A model generated the notes under the pieces. The model ran no database searches and was not told the DNA's origin. It saw only the letters and a list, made by a program, of their open reading frames with translations. A DNA stretch of 64,000 nucleotides from UBA6168 sp964508135. GTDB taxonomy: Bacteria; Bacteroidota; Bacteroidia; Chitinophagales; Saprospiraceae. The stretch is taken from the NCBI GenBank assembly GCA_964508135.1, contig CAZDSU010000015.1:1-64000 (forward strand). The letters are read 5' to 3'. Shown in pieces: positions 51,001-58,220 of the stretch (the stretch's first letter is position 1; each line of letters starts with the position of its first letter). The position numbers and the translations under genes were made by a program.

Positions 51001-51518
51001 AACAGGCGAAGGCCAATTTCAAAACGCTCGGCTCGAAGCTCGGCAAGGACATGAAGGCCGTCGCCGAGCAGATTGCGCAGTTTTCCAATGAGCAAATCAA
51101 CGCTTTGGAAAAGGCGGGCGAAATGGGCATCGAAGCCAACGGCACGGCCTACGACATCACGCCGGAAGACCTCGTCGTGACCACCGAAGACCTGCCCGGA
51201 TGGAAAGTCGCCTCGGACGGCCCGCTCACCGTGGCCCTCGACGTGACCCTGACGCCGGAACTGGAGGCCGAGGGCATCGCCCGTGACCTCGTGAACCGCA
51301 TCCAGAACCTGCGCAAGGACAAGGAGTTTAATGTGACGGACCGCATCAACGTCCGCATCGAGCTGCACCCGATGGTGGAGGCTGCAGTCGAGAACTTTAG
51401 GGAGTACATCAAGGCGGAGGTGCTGGCGGATTCGCTGATACTGGCCTCGGAGGTGGAGGGCGAGCAGGTGGAGCTGTCCGATGAGGTGATGGTGGGGATT
51501 GAGGTTTCACTCAACTGA
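48036..51518 (+). CDS. ileS: Isoleucyl-tRNA synthetase
   Basis: 1160 residues, class I synthetase charging tRNA-Ile. HIGH-type motif in PPSANGKPGIHHVMARAIKD; editing domain with WTTTPWTLPSNTALTVGP; catalytic YPLDSWFIKAS and DVWFDSGSMPYAQWG; KMSKS-type motif NKMSKRLGN; and a C-terminal anticodon-binding part (DRWVISKLYSLVADYHEAMDDYE ... LSNWYVRLSRRRFW). The residues from ~213 to ~350 are encoded by DNA (48673-49085) that is clearly more AT-rich and uses different codons from the rest of the gene, yet the frame is intact and the editing motif is normal. No T-box or riboswitch was seen upstream. Confidence 0.97.
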   Translation: MYREFKQLNLPTIDQELLKFWEENKIFEQSVNQRPADNSWVFYEGPPSANGKPGIHHVMARAIKDIFCRYQTLKGKRVERKGGWDTHGLPIELSVEKELGITKEDIGKSISVDEYNHKCRETVMRYKNEWDDITRKMGYWVDLDNPYITYENEYIETVWWILKRLYDKGLLYKGYTIQPYSPAAGTGLSSHELNMPGAYKEVTDTTVVALFKVVYDEKSKFLFKNPEEDVRIAAWTTTPWTLPSNTALTVGPNIEYVKVRTFNPYTHEPVSVVMAKQAIQDMRYLGRPTETLTGWDAGISASARDKIVGWIKYGVKEDIDLRKEFYDVDSRKRPVPYSYDPTPNGVILGSQLEGIRYEQLLPFGNEIEPMLGYDGEFHTDAFRVLVSDFVTTEDGTGVVHTAPSFGADDMKAAKANGIGALTLVDKQGKFKEAVGEFSNRYVKNYTDDPDYVNVDVDIAVRLKLEGMALNVAKYAHNYPHCWRTDKPVLYYPLDSWFIKASSVKERMFELNKTINWKPASTGEGRFGKWLENLQDWNLSRSRYWGIGLPIWRTADGSVEKCIGSIAELQTEIAQANEKLGLAQTVPADLHRPYIDDIILVTENGEPMKRELDLIDVWFDSGSMPYAQWGLDLAKLKAGADRPFNAPFDNMYPADFIAEGVDQTRGWFYTLHAIAVMAFDSVSFKNVVSNGLVLDKNGNKMSKRLGNAADPFETIAKYGADATRWYMISNAAPWDNLKFDVEGIGEVQRKFFGTLFNTYNFFALYANLDGWKMDEFNVMDYSKRSELDRWVISKLYSLVADYHEAMDDYEPHRACRLVEGFVDEHLSNWYVRLSRRRFWRGELNEDKQAAYQTLFECLMVVGQLSSAVAPFFSDWLYRNLTAPIKDVAKQKNTPLRHDSVHLTDLTKPNPALVDKALERRMDYAQRICSLAFSIRKGNGLRVRLPLQKILLPVLDERFITEVDGVKDLILSEINVKEIEYITDASGLLKKQAKANFKTLGSKLGKDMKAVAEQIAQFSNEQINALEKAGEMGIEANGTAYDITPEDLVVTTEDLPGWKVASDGPLTVALDVTLTPELEAEGIARDLVNRIQNLRKDKEFNVTDRINVRIELHPMVEAAVENFREYIKAEVLADSLILASEVEGEQVELSDEVMVGIEVSLN

Positions 51519-51525
51519 TTCACAA

Positions 51526-52254
51526 ATGGTCAGCTACCCCAATGACATCTACGACCCCGTTTTCGTCGAACAGCTATTCGATAAAATGAGCACCAGCTAT
51601 TCAAGAATGAATGTCATCACTTCTTTCGGATTTTCAGTACTGTGGAGGCGGCAGTGCGTAGCCGCAGCAGGCTTGAAACCGGGCATGGAAATAGTAGATT
51701 TGATGTCGGGCATGGGCGAAGCGTGGGAACCGATTACACAGCAAACAAAAGATAGGGGGCGAATTATCGGCGTTGATTTTTGCCGAGCAATGTTGAGATT
51801 TGCCGACAGGCAGAGGACTAAACTGGGAAGCTACCATATTGAGATACTTTGCGAAAATGCCTTGCAAACCTCTATCCCTAATGCCAGCGTCGATGCCGTT
51901 ATTTCAACCTTTGGGTTGAAAACTTTTTCGCCTGAACAACTCCACTTGCTTGCTCGTGAAATAAACCGCATACTCAAACCGGGAGGTGTTATTTCGATGG
52001 TTGAAATTTCCCAGCCTCGCCCGATATTGTTGCGCATGCCTTACCTGTTCTACTTGAAAATATGCATCCCTCTGTTGGGAAAATTGTTCCTTGACAACCC
52101 TTCTTCTTATCGCATGTTGGGGGAATATACCGAGCGCTTCGGTGATTGTTCTGCGGCAATGGCGATATTCAAAACAGCAGGACTTCAAGTTGAGATAAAA
52201 TCCTATTTTTTTGGTTGTGCTACAGGAATTGTTGGCAAAAAGCAGGTTGTTTAA
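51526..52254 (+). CDS. UbiE-like class I SAM-dependent methyltransferase
   Basis: 242 residues. SAM-binding motif I VDLMSGMGEAW, motif II-like RIIGVDFCRAMLRFA, then NASVDAVISTFGLKTFSPEQLHLLAREINRILKPGGVISMVEIS, typical of the UbiE/COQ5 group. The usual E/DxGxGxG of motif I reads DLMSGMGE, which is compatible. It probably methylates a small lipid or quinone-like molecule. It follows ileS by 7 nt after its stop; the start at 51526 was chosen as the first ATG. Confidence 0.85.
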   Translation: MVSYPNDIYDPVFVEQLFDKMSTSYSRMNVITSFGFSVLWRRQCVAAAGLKPGMEIVDLMSGMGEAWEPITQQTKDRGRIIGVDFCRAMLRFADRQRTKLGSYHIEILCENALQTSIPNASVDAVISTFGLKTFSPEQLHLLAREINRILKPGGVISMVEISQPRPILLRMPYLFYLKICIPLLGKLFLDNPSSYRMLGEYTERFGDCSAAMAIFKTAGLQVEIKSYFFGCATGIVGKKQVV

Positions 52255-52325
52255 TCCCAATGTTTTGATGTGCTTGTTGAAATTCATCAAATATTTCCAG
52301 TTGATACTGTTCATCAAAAAATTGG

Positions 52326-52595
52326 TTGAAAATCAAAGTGACAAAAAAAATAGCAGCGCAAAAAATCTTTGCCTACCTCAACCGCAAACTTTCATTGGAA
52401 AAGCTCGTGGAGTGGTCGGAGACTGCCATCATGGAAGGAAACCTCGCCGAAAAAGACATGGCCGTGCTGATGGAAGTGCTGGGCAGGTTGGGGCTTTCTG
52501 ACGTGCGCAGCTTTGGCCTGACTTGGGAAGATTGCCAGTCTTTGATGAAGCAACTTGGGTACTCGCTGCAAGTGGAGATGGCGGCGGTGGAGTGA
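52326..52595 (+). CDS. Small hypothetical protein
   Basis: 89 residues from TTG 52326 (GTG 52338 is the alternative start). Helical: AAQKIFAYLNRKLSLEKLVEWSETAIMEGNLAEKDMAVLMEVLGRLGLSDVRSFGLTWEDCQSLMKQLGY. No signal or membrane segment. It resembles small uncharacterised proteins found near toxin-like genes; it lies tail-to-tail with rhuM. Function unknown. Confidence 0.7.
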   Translation: MKIKVTKKIAAQKIFAYLNRKLSLEKLVEWSETAIMEGNLAEKDMAVLMEVLGRLGLSDVRSFGLTWEDCQSLMKQLGYSLQVEMAAVE

Positions 52596-52647
52596 ATTTC
52601 CTCAACTTACCCTCCCACGTTTCAGGTCTTTCTCCAATTGCCGCATC

Positions 52648-53655
52648 TCACTCCTTTTTCCGCAACTTCACCAGTTTTTCAAGCTCCTCCAAATCTTCTT
52701 TATCGGCATTTGATGCTTCAAGCGTTTTTCGCCGGGCATCGAATTGGCCGTAAATCTCCAGCACTTTTTCTTCCATCGCTGTGTGGCTGATGGAGCCTGC
52801 ACCGGTAAGGATTTTTTTATCGTTGAATGCCAAAATCCCATCCACGTTCTCCCGCCAAAACGACATCGGTATGTCCAGCCTGTTTTTGGCCCGAAGCTCA
52901 GCCGTTTCAAGGAAGATGACCACCAAGCGGTTCAGCGTGTCAATTTCATCTTCCGTCAAATAGTTCTTTGCGATAAAAATATCCTGTTTTCGCACTATCG
53001 AGCCTTTCCAGGCAGTCAAGGCCATATTGGGCTTGTCGGCGTCAGCACGGGATGTAATGATTTCAGCGGCAGTCTTGCCAGAAACGGCGAACAGTAGTTT
53101 GTTCTGCGTTTCTGCAAAGAACATCTGCGTAGCCTTATCAGTGGGGTCGTAGTCGCTGCTGAGGGAAAACAGGTCACGGACTTTCTGGTAAAAACGTTTC
53201 TCAGATGCACGGATGTCCCGGATGCGTTCAAGCAACTCGTCAAAATAGTCTGGCCTGCCGTCCGGGTTTTTCAGGCGCTCGTCGTCCATGATGAAGCCCT
53301 TCACCATGTACTCCTTCAAATTCCGGTTTGCCCAAATCCTGAACTGTGTGCCCCGCTTGCTCCTGACCCTGAACCCGATGGCGAGTACCATGTCCAGCGA
53401 ATAGAATTTGACCTTGTATTCCTTGCCATCCGAGGCAGTTATTAAGTAATCCTTAATAACTGAACTTGCCTCTAACTCCTTGTCTTTCAGTATATTGGAT
53501 ATGTGCATACTGATGTTCGGCACAGAGGTGTCAAAAAGTTCCGCTATCTGATTTTGGTTCATCCAAACCTGCCCGTCCTTGGCAAATAAGGATATGGAAG
53601 CCTTGCCGTCGGCGGTGTTGTAGATGATGATGTTGGGTGGGTTGGTGGGTTGCAT
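52648..53655 (-). CDS. rhuM: RhuM family protein
   Basis: 335 residues, usual length. N-terminal DNA-binding-like part: VWMNQNQIAELFDTSVPNISMHISNILKDKEL; then YYSLDMVLAIGFRV-type segment (FYSLDMVLAIGFRVRSKRGTQFRIWANRNLKEYMVKGF) and DYFDELLERIRDIRASEKRFYQKVRDLFSLSSDYDP, both hallmarks of RhuM; the C-terminal Fic/DOC-like end is helical (LVVIFLETAELRAKNRLDIPMSFW). First described on a Salmonella pathogenicity island and often found in defence and mobile regions; activity unknown. Adjacent to a VapC-type module on the same strand. Confidence 0.93.
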   Translation of the reverse strand: MQPTNPPNIIIYNTADGKASISLFAKDGQVWMNQNQIAELFDTSVPNISMHISNILKDKELEASSVIKDYLITASDGKEYKVKFYSLDMVLAIGFRVRSKRGTQFRIWANRNLKEYMVKGFIMDDERLKNPDGRPDYFDELLERIRDIRASEKRFYQKVRDLFSLSSDYDPTDKATQMFFAETQNKLLFAVSGKTAAEIITSRADADKPNMALTAWKGSIVRKQDIFIAKNYLTEDEIDTLNRLVVIFLETAELRAKNRLDIPMSFWRENVDGILAFNDKKILTGAGSISHTAMEEKVLEIYGQFDARRKTLEASNADKEDLEELEKLVKLRKKE

Positions 53656-53697
53656 TTTTGCTTTTAGTGTTTGTACCTGATGACTTTTGACACTGAC

Positions 53698-54084
53698 TTA
53701 ACCCCAAAACTCGACATCCAAAAAATCAATTTGGGCAAAGTGCTTGTCTTTCGTGACCAATTTCAGCCCAAAGGCATGGGCAGTGGCGGCTATCCAAATA
53801 TCATTTTCAGGAATGGGCGTCCCTTTTTCTTTCAAATGTTTACGAATTTGTGCGTAGTTCTCAGCCACATCTGATTGAGGAAACAAGATTTTAGAAGTGC
53901 TGATGAAATCTTGGACTTGTTGCAACGTCTTAGTGGGATTGGCCGAAATATAGGCCCCAAAAAGCAACTCGCCCGTAACGACCAAAGGCAGGTATAGGTC
54001 AGTATAGTCCAGTATTTTCTTGGGAGATTCGCCTTTGTTGCGAAAAACATCGGCGATGATGTTCGTGTCGAAAGCCGCTACCAT
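53698..54084 (-). CDS. PIN-domain toxin, VapC-type
   Basis: 128 residues. PIN core: VAAFDTNIIADVF (first Asp), VVTGELLFGAYIS (Glu), PIPENDIWIAATAHAFGLKLVTKDKHF (two acidic sites), ending IDFLDVEFWG. Likely a ribonuclease acting on RNA when free. It overlaps the upstream partner gene by 7 nt, which suggests coupling. Confidence 0.92.
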   Translation of the reverse strand: MVAAFDTNIIADVFRNKGESPKKILDYTDLYLPLVVTGELLFGAYISANPTKTLQQVQDFISTSKILFPQSDVAENYAQIRKHLKEKGTPIPENDIWIAATAHAFGLKLVTKDKHFAQIDFLDVEFWG

Positions 54085-54305
54085 TCCCCTTCAATTTGGT
54101 TGAACTCTTTCTCCAAACTGGCAGCGAAGGCATCGCCTTCTTGTGCGGGCATACAGCCGATGAAGCGCTGCAATGGATGCGTTGAAGCATTTGTCTTGTG
54201 TTCGGCTTGCTTCAAAAACTGCACAAATTGGAACAATTGCCACAGGAACTCAGGACTGGCCTTGTCCAATTCTTTCATTAATTGATGCCGGATGGTAGCT
54301 CCCAT
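54078..54305 (-). CDS. Putative antitoxin of the VapC-type toxin
   Basis: 75 residues from 54305: MGATIRHQLMKELDKASPEFLWQLFQFVQFLKQAEHKTNASTHPLQRFIGCMPAQEGDAFAASLEKEFNQIEGEW. The FLKQ... and EFNQIEGEW end resemble the short partners of PIN toxins in Bacteroidota and cyanobacteria (DUF2281-like). An upstream in-frame extension to 54380 is open but has no resemblance to the family. Confidence 0.82.
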   Translation of the reverse strand: MGATIRHQLMKELDKASPEFLWQLFQFVQFLKQAEHKTNASTHPLQRFIGCMPAQEGDAFAASLEKEFNQIEGEW

Positions 54306-54437
54306 TTTCAGAATTTTATCCAAAGGTAGGGAAACACTGGTGGATTTCAAAGGGAGGCTGATTGGGTAAGGGAGGCGCAAGTGGTGCTGCGCTTGACACT
54401 TGAGGGAATTGAGCAGAACTGAGAATTGATATTAGTT

Positions 54438-54486
54438 AAAAAGAGGCAGTGCTGATGCGAGATTTGACTACACCAGCACTGCTTTT
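54438..54486 (-). terminator. Terminator of the small membrane protein gene
   Basis: On the - strand AGCAGTGCTG pairs with CAGCACTGCC, followed by TCTTTTT, just after the stop at 54496. Confidence 0.8.
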
Positions 54487-54495
54487 AAATAGGAA

Positions 54496-54768
54496 TTACT
54501 TTTTCGGTTTGAAAGCTTCCCTTTTAATAAAAGAATGAATAGCCACTAGAACCCCAATGGTAATGTAGGTTGACCATTGTGGTATGGTTAAAACCTTTGC
54601 AGGGTCAGTAACCAAGTAATAAAGCGTTTGGAAAAGGATAGGAATTTCACCTGCAAAAACTATGAGGGTTACCATCATAGAAGTTTCAAATTCTTTCTTT
54701 TTCCAAAAGGAATAAAGGTTCACAAGCACGAATGCTGTTATAACGTAAATTGGTGACTGCAATAACAT
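54496..54768 (-). CDS. Small membrane protein
   Basis: 90 residues with three hydrophobic segments (PIYVITAFVLVNLYSFW, MMVTLIVFAGEIPILFQTLYYL, STYITIGVLVAIHSFI) and a lysine-rich C-terminus (FKPKK). Not recognised. Single-gene unit with a terminator. Confidence 0.68.
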   Translation of the reverse strand: MLLQSPIYVITAFVLVNLYSFWKKKEFETSMMVTLIVFAGEIPILFQTLYYLVTDPAKVLTIPQWSTYITIGVLVAIHSFIKREAFKPKK

Positions 54769-55025
54769 TTTATGAATGTTTTGCTTCCAACAATTTGCTT
54801 TCCCTCGGCAAAATGGATGGAATGAAAGTATGGAAACTCATCACAACTCTCACTTTATGATGATAACCTTTGTCTCTTGTCCCTTTAGAGACCACTTTCC
54901 CTTGGTGGTGAGAATGATGCAAATATAAGCTTTGTTCTCAGATATGAAATTTACCAGTTCGAGCAAACTATCTTATTTCGAGCAAACTTCCCGTTCGAGC
55001 AAATATTACACAGTGCAACTGCTCT

Positions 55026-55129
55026 TCCCCTCAACTTATCCTCCCCCAATGCCTTCCCCGCTTCGTATCCTTCTCCAACTGCTCCCGCATCATCCCGTTC
55101 AGTGGGTGCTGCAATTCTGGGTCTTTTTC
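55026..55129 (-). pseudogene. Second copy of the recG 3' end
   Basis: 104 bp matching the recG 3' end at 55927-56030 at 97 of 104 positions. Read on the - strand it still encodes EKDPELQHPLNGMMREQLEK... to the stop; only one of the differences changes an amino acid (Val to Gly). It lies just downstream of the nucleotidyltransferase module. Confidence 0.88.
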
Positions 55130-55149
55130 GAGGAAGCACAACTTACCCT

Positions 55150-55371
55150 TCACGCCGCCACCCCCACCAACTCCGAAGGCTTCACCTTGAACTCACCAAG
55201 CAATTCGCCAAGCTTGGCCAAGAAGCGTTCCCGGCGGTACTGGTACTGGTTCAGCATGGACTTGCTCTCATCTGCTTTGTGCAGTTCTATCATGCGGTCC
55301 ACGTCCTCTATCTGTTGGAGAATGTTCACCAGTTTGATGATTCTTTTGTCCGCTATTTCTATTTTTTCCAT
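55150..55371 (-). CDS. Small partner of the DUF6932-like protein
   Basis: 73 residues, helical coiled-coil-like: MEKIEIADKRIIKLVNILQQIEDVDRMIELHKADESKSMLNQYQYRRERFLAKLGELLGEFKVKPSELV. The QYxYRRERFLxKLxELL element recurs in small genes paired with nucleotidyltransferase-like proteins. It starts 8 nt after the stop of the gene upstream, so it is the second gene of an operon. Possible antitoxin or helper; not proven. Confidence 0.72.
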   Translation of the reverse strand: MEKIEIADKRIIKLVNILQQIEDVDRMIELHKADESKSMLNQYQYRRERFLAKLGELLGEFKVKPSELVGVAA

Positions 55372-55379
55372 CTTGCAAG

Positions 55380-55880
55380 TTATTGATTTTCAAGAAATTG
55401 GATTTCTACATAGCCTTTGGGATACCTACTGCCCGTCCTGTTCGACCAGCTTCTTCCAAACCAATCATTCCAATAGAGCAAATCGGATTTGGTTTGAATA
55501 TGTTGGCGATGCGCTTCAGGGAATACGGTGAGGGTATAAGCATCCACGCCGTAAATTTCAATGGCCTTTCTGTTGACGAACCTTTCGGCAATGATTTTTT
55601 CATGCTTTAAGTCGGTTTGAAAGTCAATCAACGTAACCATGTCAATGTCTCTTGGGTTGGTTTTCTTGGTCACAAAACTTCCGTTTATCCATTGTGTGAA
55701 AATTGGCGTCAGCATTTTTCTAAAGTCTTGAACGTAGTTTTGGTAATTCTCAAACAAACGCTGCCGGGTAATACTCTGAGGAAATCCTTTCACGAATATA
55801 TCCTCAAAGGCGTCCAATGTCAAATTGATTTTCTGATGTGGATATAAAAACCCTCTTGGGTCAAATTTTAGTTCGTCCAT
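55380..55880 (-). CDS. Nucleotidyltransferase-fold protein, DUF6932-like
   Basis: 166 residues. The N-terminus FDPRGFLYPHQKINLTLDAFEDIFVKGFP is typical of DUF6932. The core QWINGSFVTKKTNPRDIDMVTLIDF has GS followed by DxD, the minimal nucleotidyltransferase site, and YGVDAYTLTVFPE supplies the third Asp. It ends WNDWFGRSWSNRTGSRYPKGYVEIQFLENQ. First gene of a two-gene unit with the 73-residue partner. The pair sits directly behind recG and before a duplicated recG end, which suggests it arrived as a cassette. Target unknown. Confidence 0.8.
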   Translation of the reverse strand: MDELKFDPRGFLYPHQKINLTLDAFEDIFVKGFPQSITRQRLFENYQNYVQDFRKMLTPIFTQWINGSFVTKKTNPRDIDMVTLIDFQTDLKHEKIIAERFVNRKAIEIYGVDAYTLTVFPEAHRQHIQTKSDLLYWNDWFGRSWSNRTGSRYPKGYVEIQFLENQ

Positions 55881-55931
55881 CGTGTTGGGTTTGTCTGAGT
55901 TTGCTCAGTTTCACAAAAATAGTCAATCCCC

Positions 55932-58031
55932 TCAACTAATCCTCCCCCAATGCCTCCCCCGCTTCGTATCCTTCTCCAACTGCTCCCGCATCATCACGTT
56001 CAGCGGGTGCTGTAGTTCCGGGTCTTTTTCCAATATCCGCATGGCAATTTCACGGGCATTCCGCAGAATCTCCCCATCCCGCCCCAGGTCGGCGATGTAC
56101 AGGTTGAGCAGGCCGCTCTGCTGGGTGCCCTCGATATTGCCGGGGCCCCGCAGGCGCAGGTCGGCCTCGGCGATTTCGAAGCCGTCCGTCGTGCGCACCA
56201 TCGTGGCGATGCGTTCCCGGGCGTCGGTGCTCAGCTTGAAATCGGTTAGGAGGATACAGTAGCTCTGGTCGGCGCCACGGCCCACCCGGCCCCGTAGCTG
56301 GTGCAGTTGCGAGAGGCCGAAGCGGTCGGTGTTTTCGATGACCATCACGCTGGCGTTCGGCACGTTCACCCCCACCTCGATGACCGTGGTCGCAATCATG
56401 ATTTGCGTCTCGCCCCGCACGAAGCGCTGCATCTCGAAGTCCTTGTCGGCGGGCTTCATCTTGCCATGCACGATGCTGATTTGGTACTGCTCGATGGGGA
56501 ATTCCCGGCTCAGCACCTCGTAGCCTTCCATTAGGTTTTTCAGGTCCATTTTCTCGCTCTCCTCGATGAGCGGGAACACGACGTAAATCTGGCGGCCCTT
56601 CGCAATCTCCTCTTTCATGAACCCGAAGACCCGCATCCGGTGGTTCTCGGTGCGGTGCGTGGTGGTGATGGGCTTGCGGCCCGGCGGCAGCTCGTCTATC
56701 ACCGAGACGTCGAGGTCGCCGTAGAGCGTCATGGCGAGGGTGCGGGGGATGGGCGTGGCCGTCATCACGAGCACGTGCGGGGGCAGCGGCTTGCTTTTTT
56801 TCCAAAGGGAAGCCCGCTGTGCCACCCCGAAGCGGTGCTGCTCGTCGGTGATGGCGAGGCCGAGGTTTTGGAACTCCACCCAGTCCTCGATGAGGGCGTG
56901 CGTACCGATGAGGATATGGATTTCGCCGCTCCGCAATTCGGCGAGTATCTTCTCCCGCTTCTTCCCCTTGATGCTCCCGCTGAGGTAATCTACCCGGATG
57001 CCCAGCCCCTCCACCAGCTCACTGATGCCGATGAGGTGTTGCTGCGCAAGTATTTCTGTCGGGGCCATGAGGCAGGCTTGGTAGCCGTTGTCCAGCGCCA
57101 GCAGCATGGAGAGCAGCGCCACGACGGTCTTTCCGCTGCCCACGTCGCCCTGCACGAGGCGGTTCATCTGCACCCCGGCACCGAGGTCGGCCCTGATTTC
57201 CTTGACGACCCGCTTCTGTGCGCCCGTGAGTTCGAACGGCAGTTTTTCCTTGTAAAAACGGTTGAAATGCTCACCGACTTTTTCAAAAACATAGCCCTTG
57301 ATGGCCGTCTTGCGGCGGTGCTTGCTCTGCAACAGGCGCATTTGCAGGTAAAAAAGCTCCTCGAATTTCAGGCGGTTGGTGGCTGCGTCAAGTTCTTTTT
57401 GGCTTGGGGGGAAATGAATCCAGCGCAGCGCATCGTAGCGGCTGGGCAGGTGCATTTTTTGGAGCAAATAATCGGGCAGGTTTTCGGGCAAATCATTTGG
57501 CGTCAGCTTCTCGAACAGCGCCTCGGTGAGCCGTCGGCGGCCTTTGGCTTCGAGGCCCTTGGCGTTCAGTTTGTCGGTGCTTCGGTACACCGGGGCAAAG
57601 GTGCGCTCGGCCTCCATGTTCTCCTCCGTCACCTCCTCGATTTCGGGGTGAGTGATGTTGAAAAAACCGTTGAAATTGCTCACTTTGCCAAACACCACAT
57701 GCGGCGCTCCAACCTTCAGGTGCTTCTCCAACCAATAAATCCCTTGAAACCAAACCAATTCGATGACGCCCGTCTCGTCCCGCAGCCGCCCGACGAGGCG
57801 CCGCTTGCCGCCCTCGCCAACGATGTCGAGTTTCCGAAGGATACCCTTGATCTGCACCTCCCCGCTTTCTTCGTTCAACTCGTTGATTTTGTGGAACTTA
57901 GTCTTGTCCACGTAGCGGTACGGGAACGCTGTGAGCAGGTCGCCAAAGGTATGGATGGCGAGTTCTTTTTTGAGCATGTCGGCCTTCACGGTACCGACGC
58001 CCCGGAGGTATTCGATGGCGGTGTCGAGCAT
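55932..58031 (-). CDS. recG: ATP-dependent DNA helicase RecG
   Basis: 699 residues, full length. RecG remodels stalled replication forks and branched DNA. N-terminal wedge/OB domain (residues ~60-170), Walker A LVQGDVGSGKTVVALL, DEQHRFG (motif II), VMTATPIPRTLAM (motif III), TTVIEVGVNVPNA and QLRGRVGRGADQSYCIL (motifs V, VI), and a RecG C-terminal end with RLRGPGNIEGTQQSG. All motifs intact. A -7 element TATCTTTG lies 72 nt upstream on the - strand. Its 3' end is repeated at 55026-55129. Confidence 0.96.
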   Translation of the reverse strand: MLDTAIEYLRGVGTVKADMLKKELAIHTFGDLLTAFPYRYVDKTKFHKINELNEESGEVQIKGILRKLDIVGEGGKRRLVGRLRDETGVIELVWFQGIYWLEKHLKVGAPHVVFGKVSNFNGFFNITHPEIEEVTEENMEAERTFAPVYRSTDKLNAKGLEAKGRRRLTEALFEKLTPNDLPENLPDYLLQKMHLPSRYDALRWIHFPPSQKELDAATNRLKFEELFYLQMRLLQSKHRRKTAIKGYVFEKVGEHFNRFYKEKLPFELTGAQKRVVKEIRADLGAGVQMNRLVQGDVGSGKTVVALLSMLLALDNGYQACLMAPTEILAQQHLIGISELVEGLGIRVDYLSGSIKGKKREKILAELRSGEIHILIGTHALIEDWVEFQNLGLAITDEQHRFGVAQRASLWKKSKPLPPHVLVMTATPIPRTLAMTLYGDLDVSVIDELPPGRKPITTTHRTENHRMRVFGFMKEEIAKGRQIYVVFPLIEESEKMDLKNLMEGYEVLSREFPIEQYQISIVHGKMKPADKDFEMQRFVRGETQIMIATTVIEVGVNVPNASVMVIENTDRFGLSQLHQLRGRVGRGADQSYCILLTDFKLSTDARERIATMVRTTDGFEIAEADLRLRGPGNIEGTQQSGLLNLYIADLGRDGEILRNAREIAMRILEKDPELQHPLNVMMREQLEKDTKRGRHWGRIS

Positions 58032-58102
58032 TTTTTAGTGGGCAGTTCGTCAGTTGGCAGTTGGCAGTTAGGGACTGCGTTTGCCAATGATGCCGAAGAG
58101 GG

Positions 58103-58110
58103 CAAAGATA
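58103..58110 (-). promoter_or_regulatory. -7 element candidate for recG
   Basis: TATCTTTG on the - strand, 72 nt before the ATG. The intervening leader contains a GTTGGCAGTTGGCAG string of the dispersed palindrome class. Confidence 0.35.
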
Positions 58111-58180
58111 GGCGGGTTTGCTTTTTTTGACGCCGTATGAAAATGCTTGCGCTTGTAAAGTCAGCGTATCGGTATTTTTC

Positions 58181-58188
58181 TAACTTTG
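58181..58188 (+). promoter_or_regulatory. -7 element candidate for the CHAT gene
   Basis: TAACTTTG, 33 nt before the chosen ATG. The best TTG upstream is 25 nt away, a little far. Confidence 0.35.
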
Positions 58189-58220
58189 GCAATACAATTT
58201 TAAACCTAAAACTGAATGTC

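Noticed and set aside
54496..55880. A multi-gene defence island
   Set aside because: The small membrane protein has its own terminator and the nucleotidyltransferase pair is separated by the recG remnant; no known defence system could be assembled from the genes here.
56640..58130. 496-residue + strand frame opposite recG
   Set aside because: Long but antisense to intact recG; no recognisable domain.
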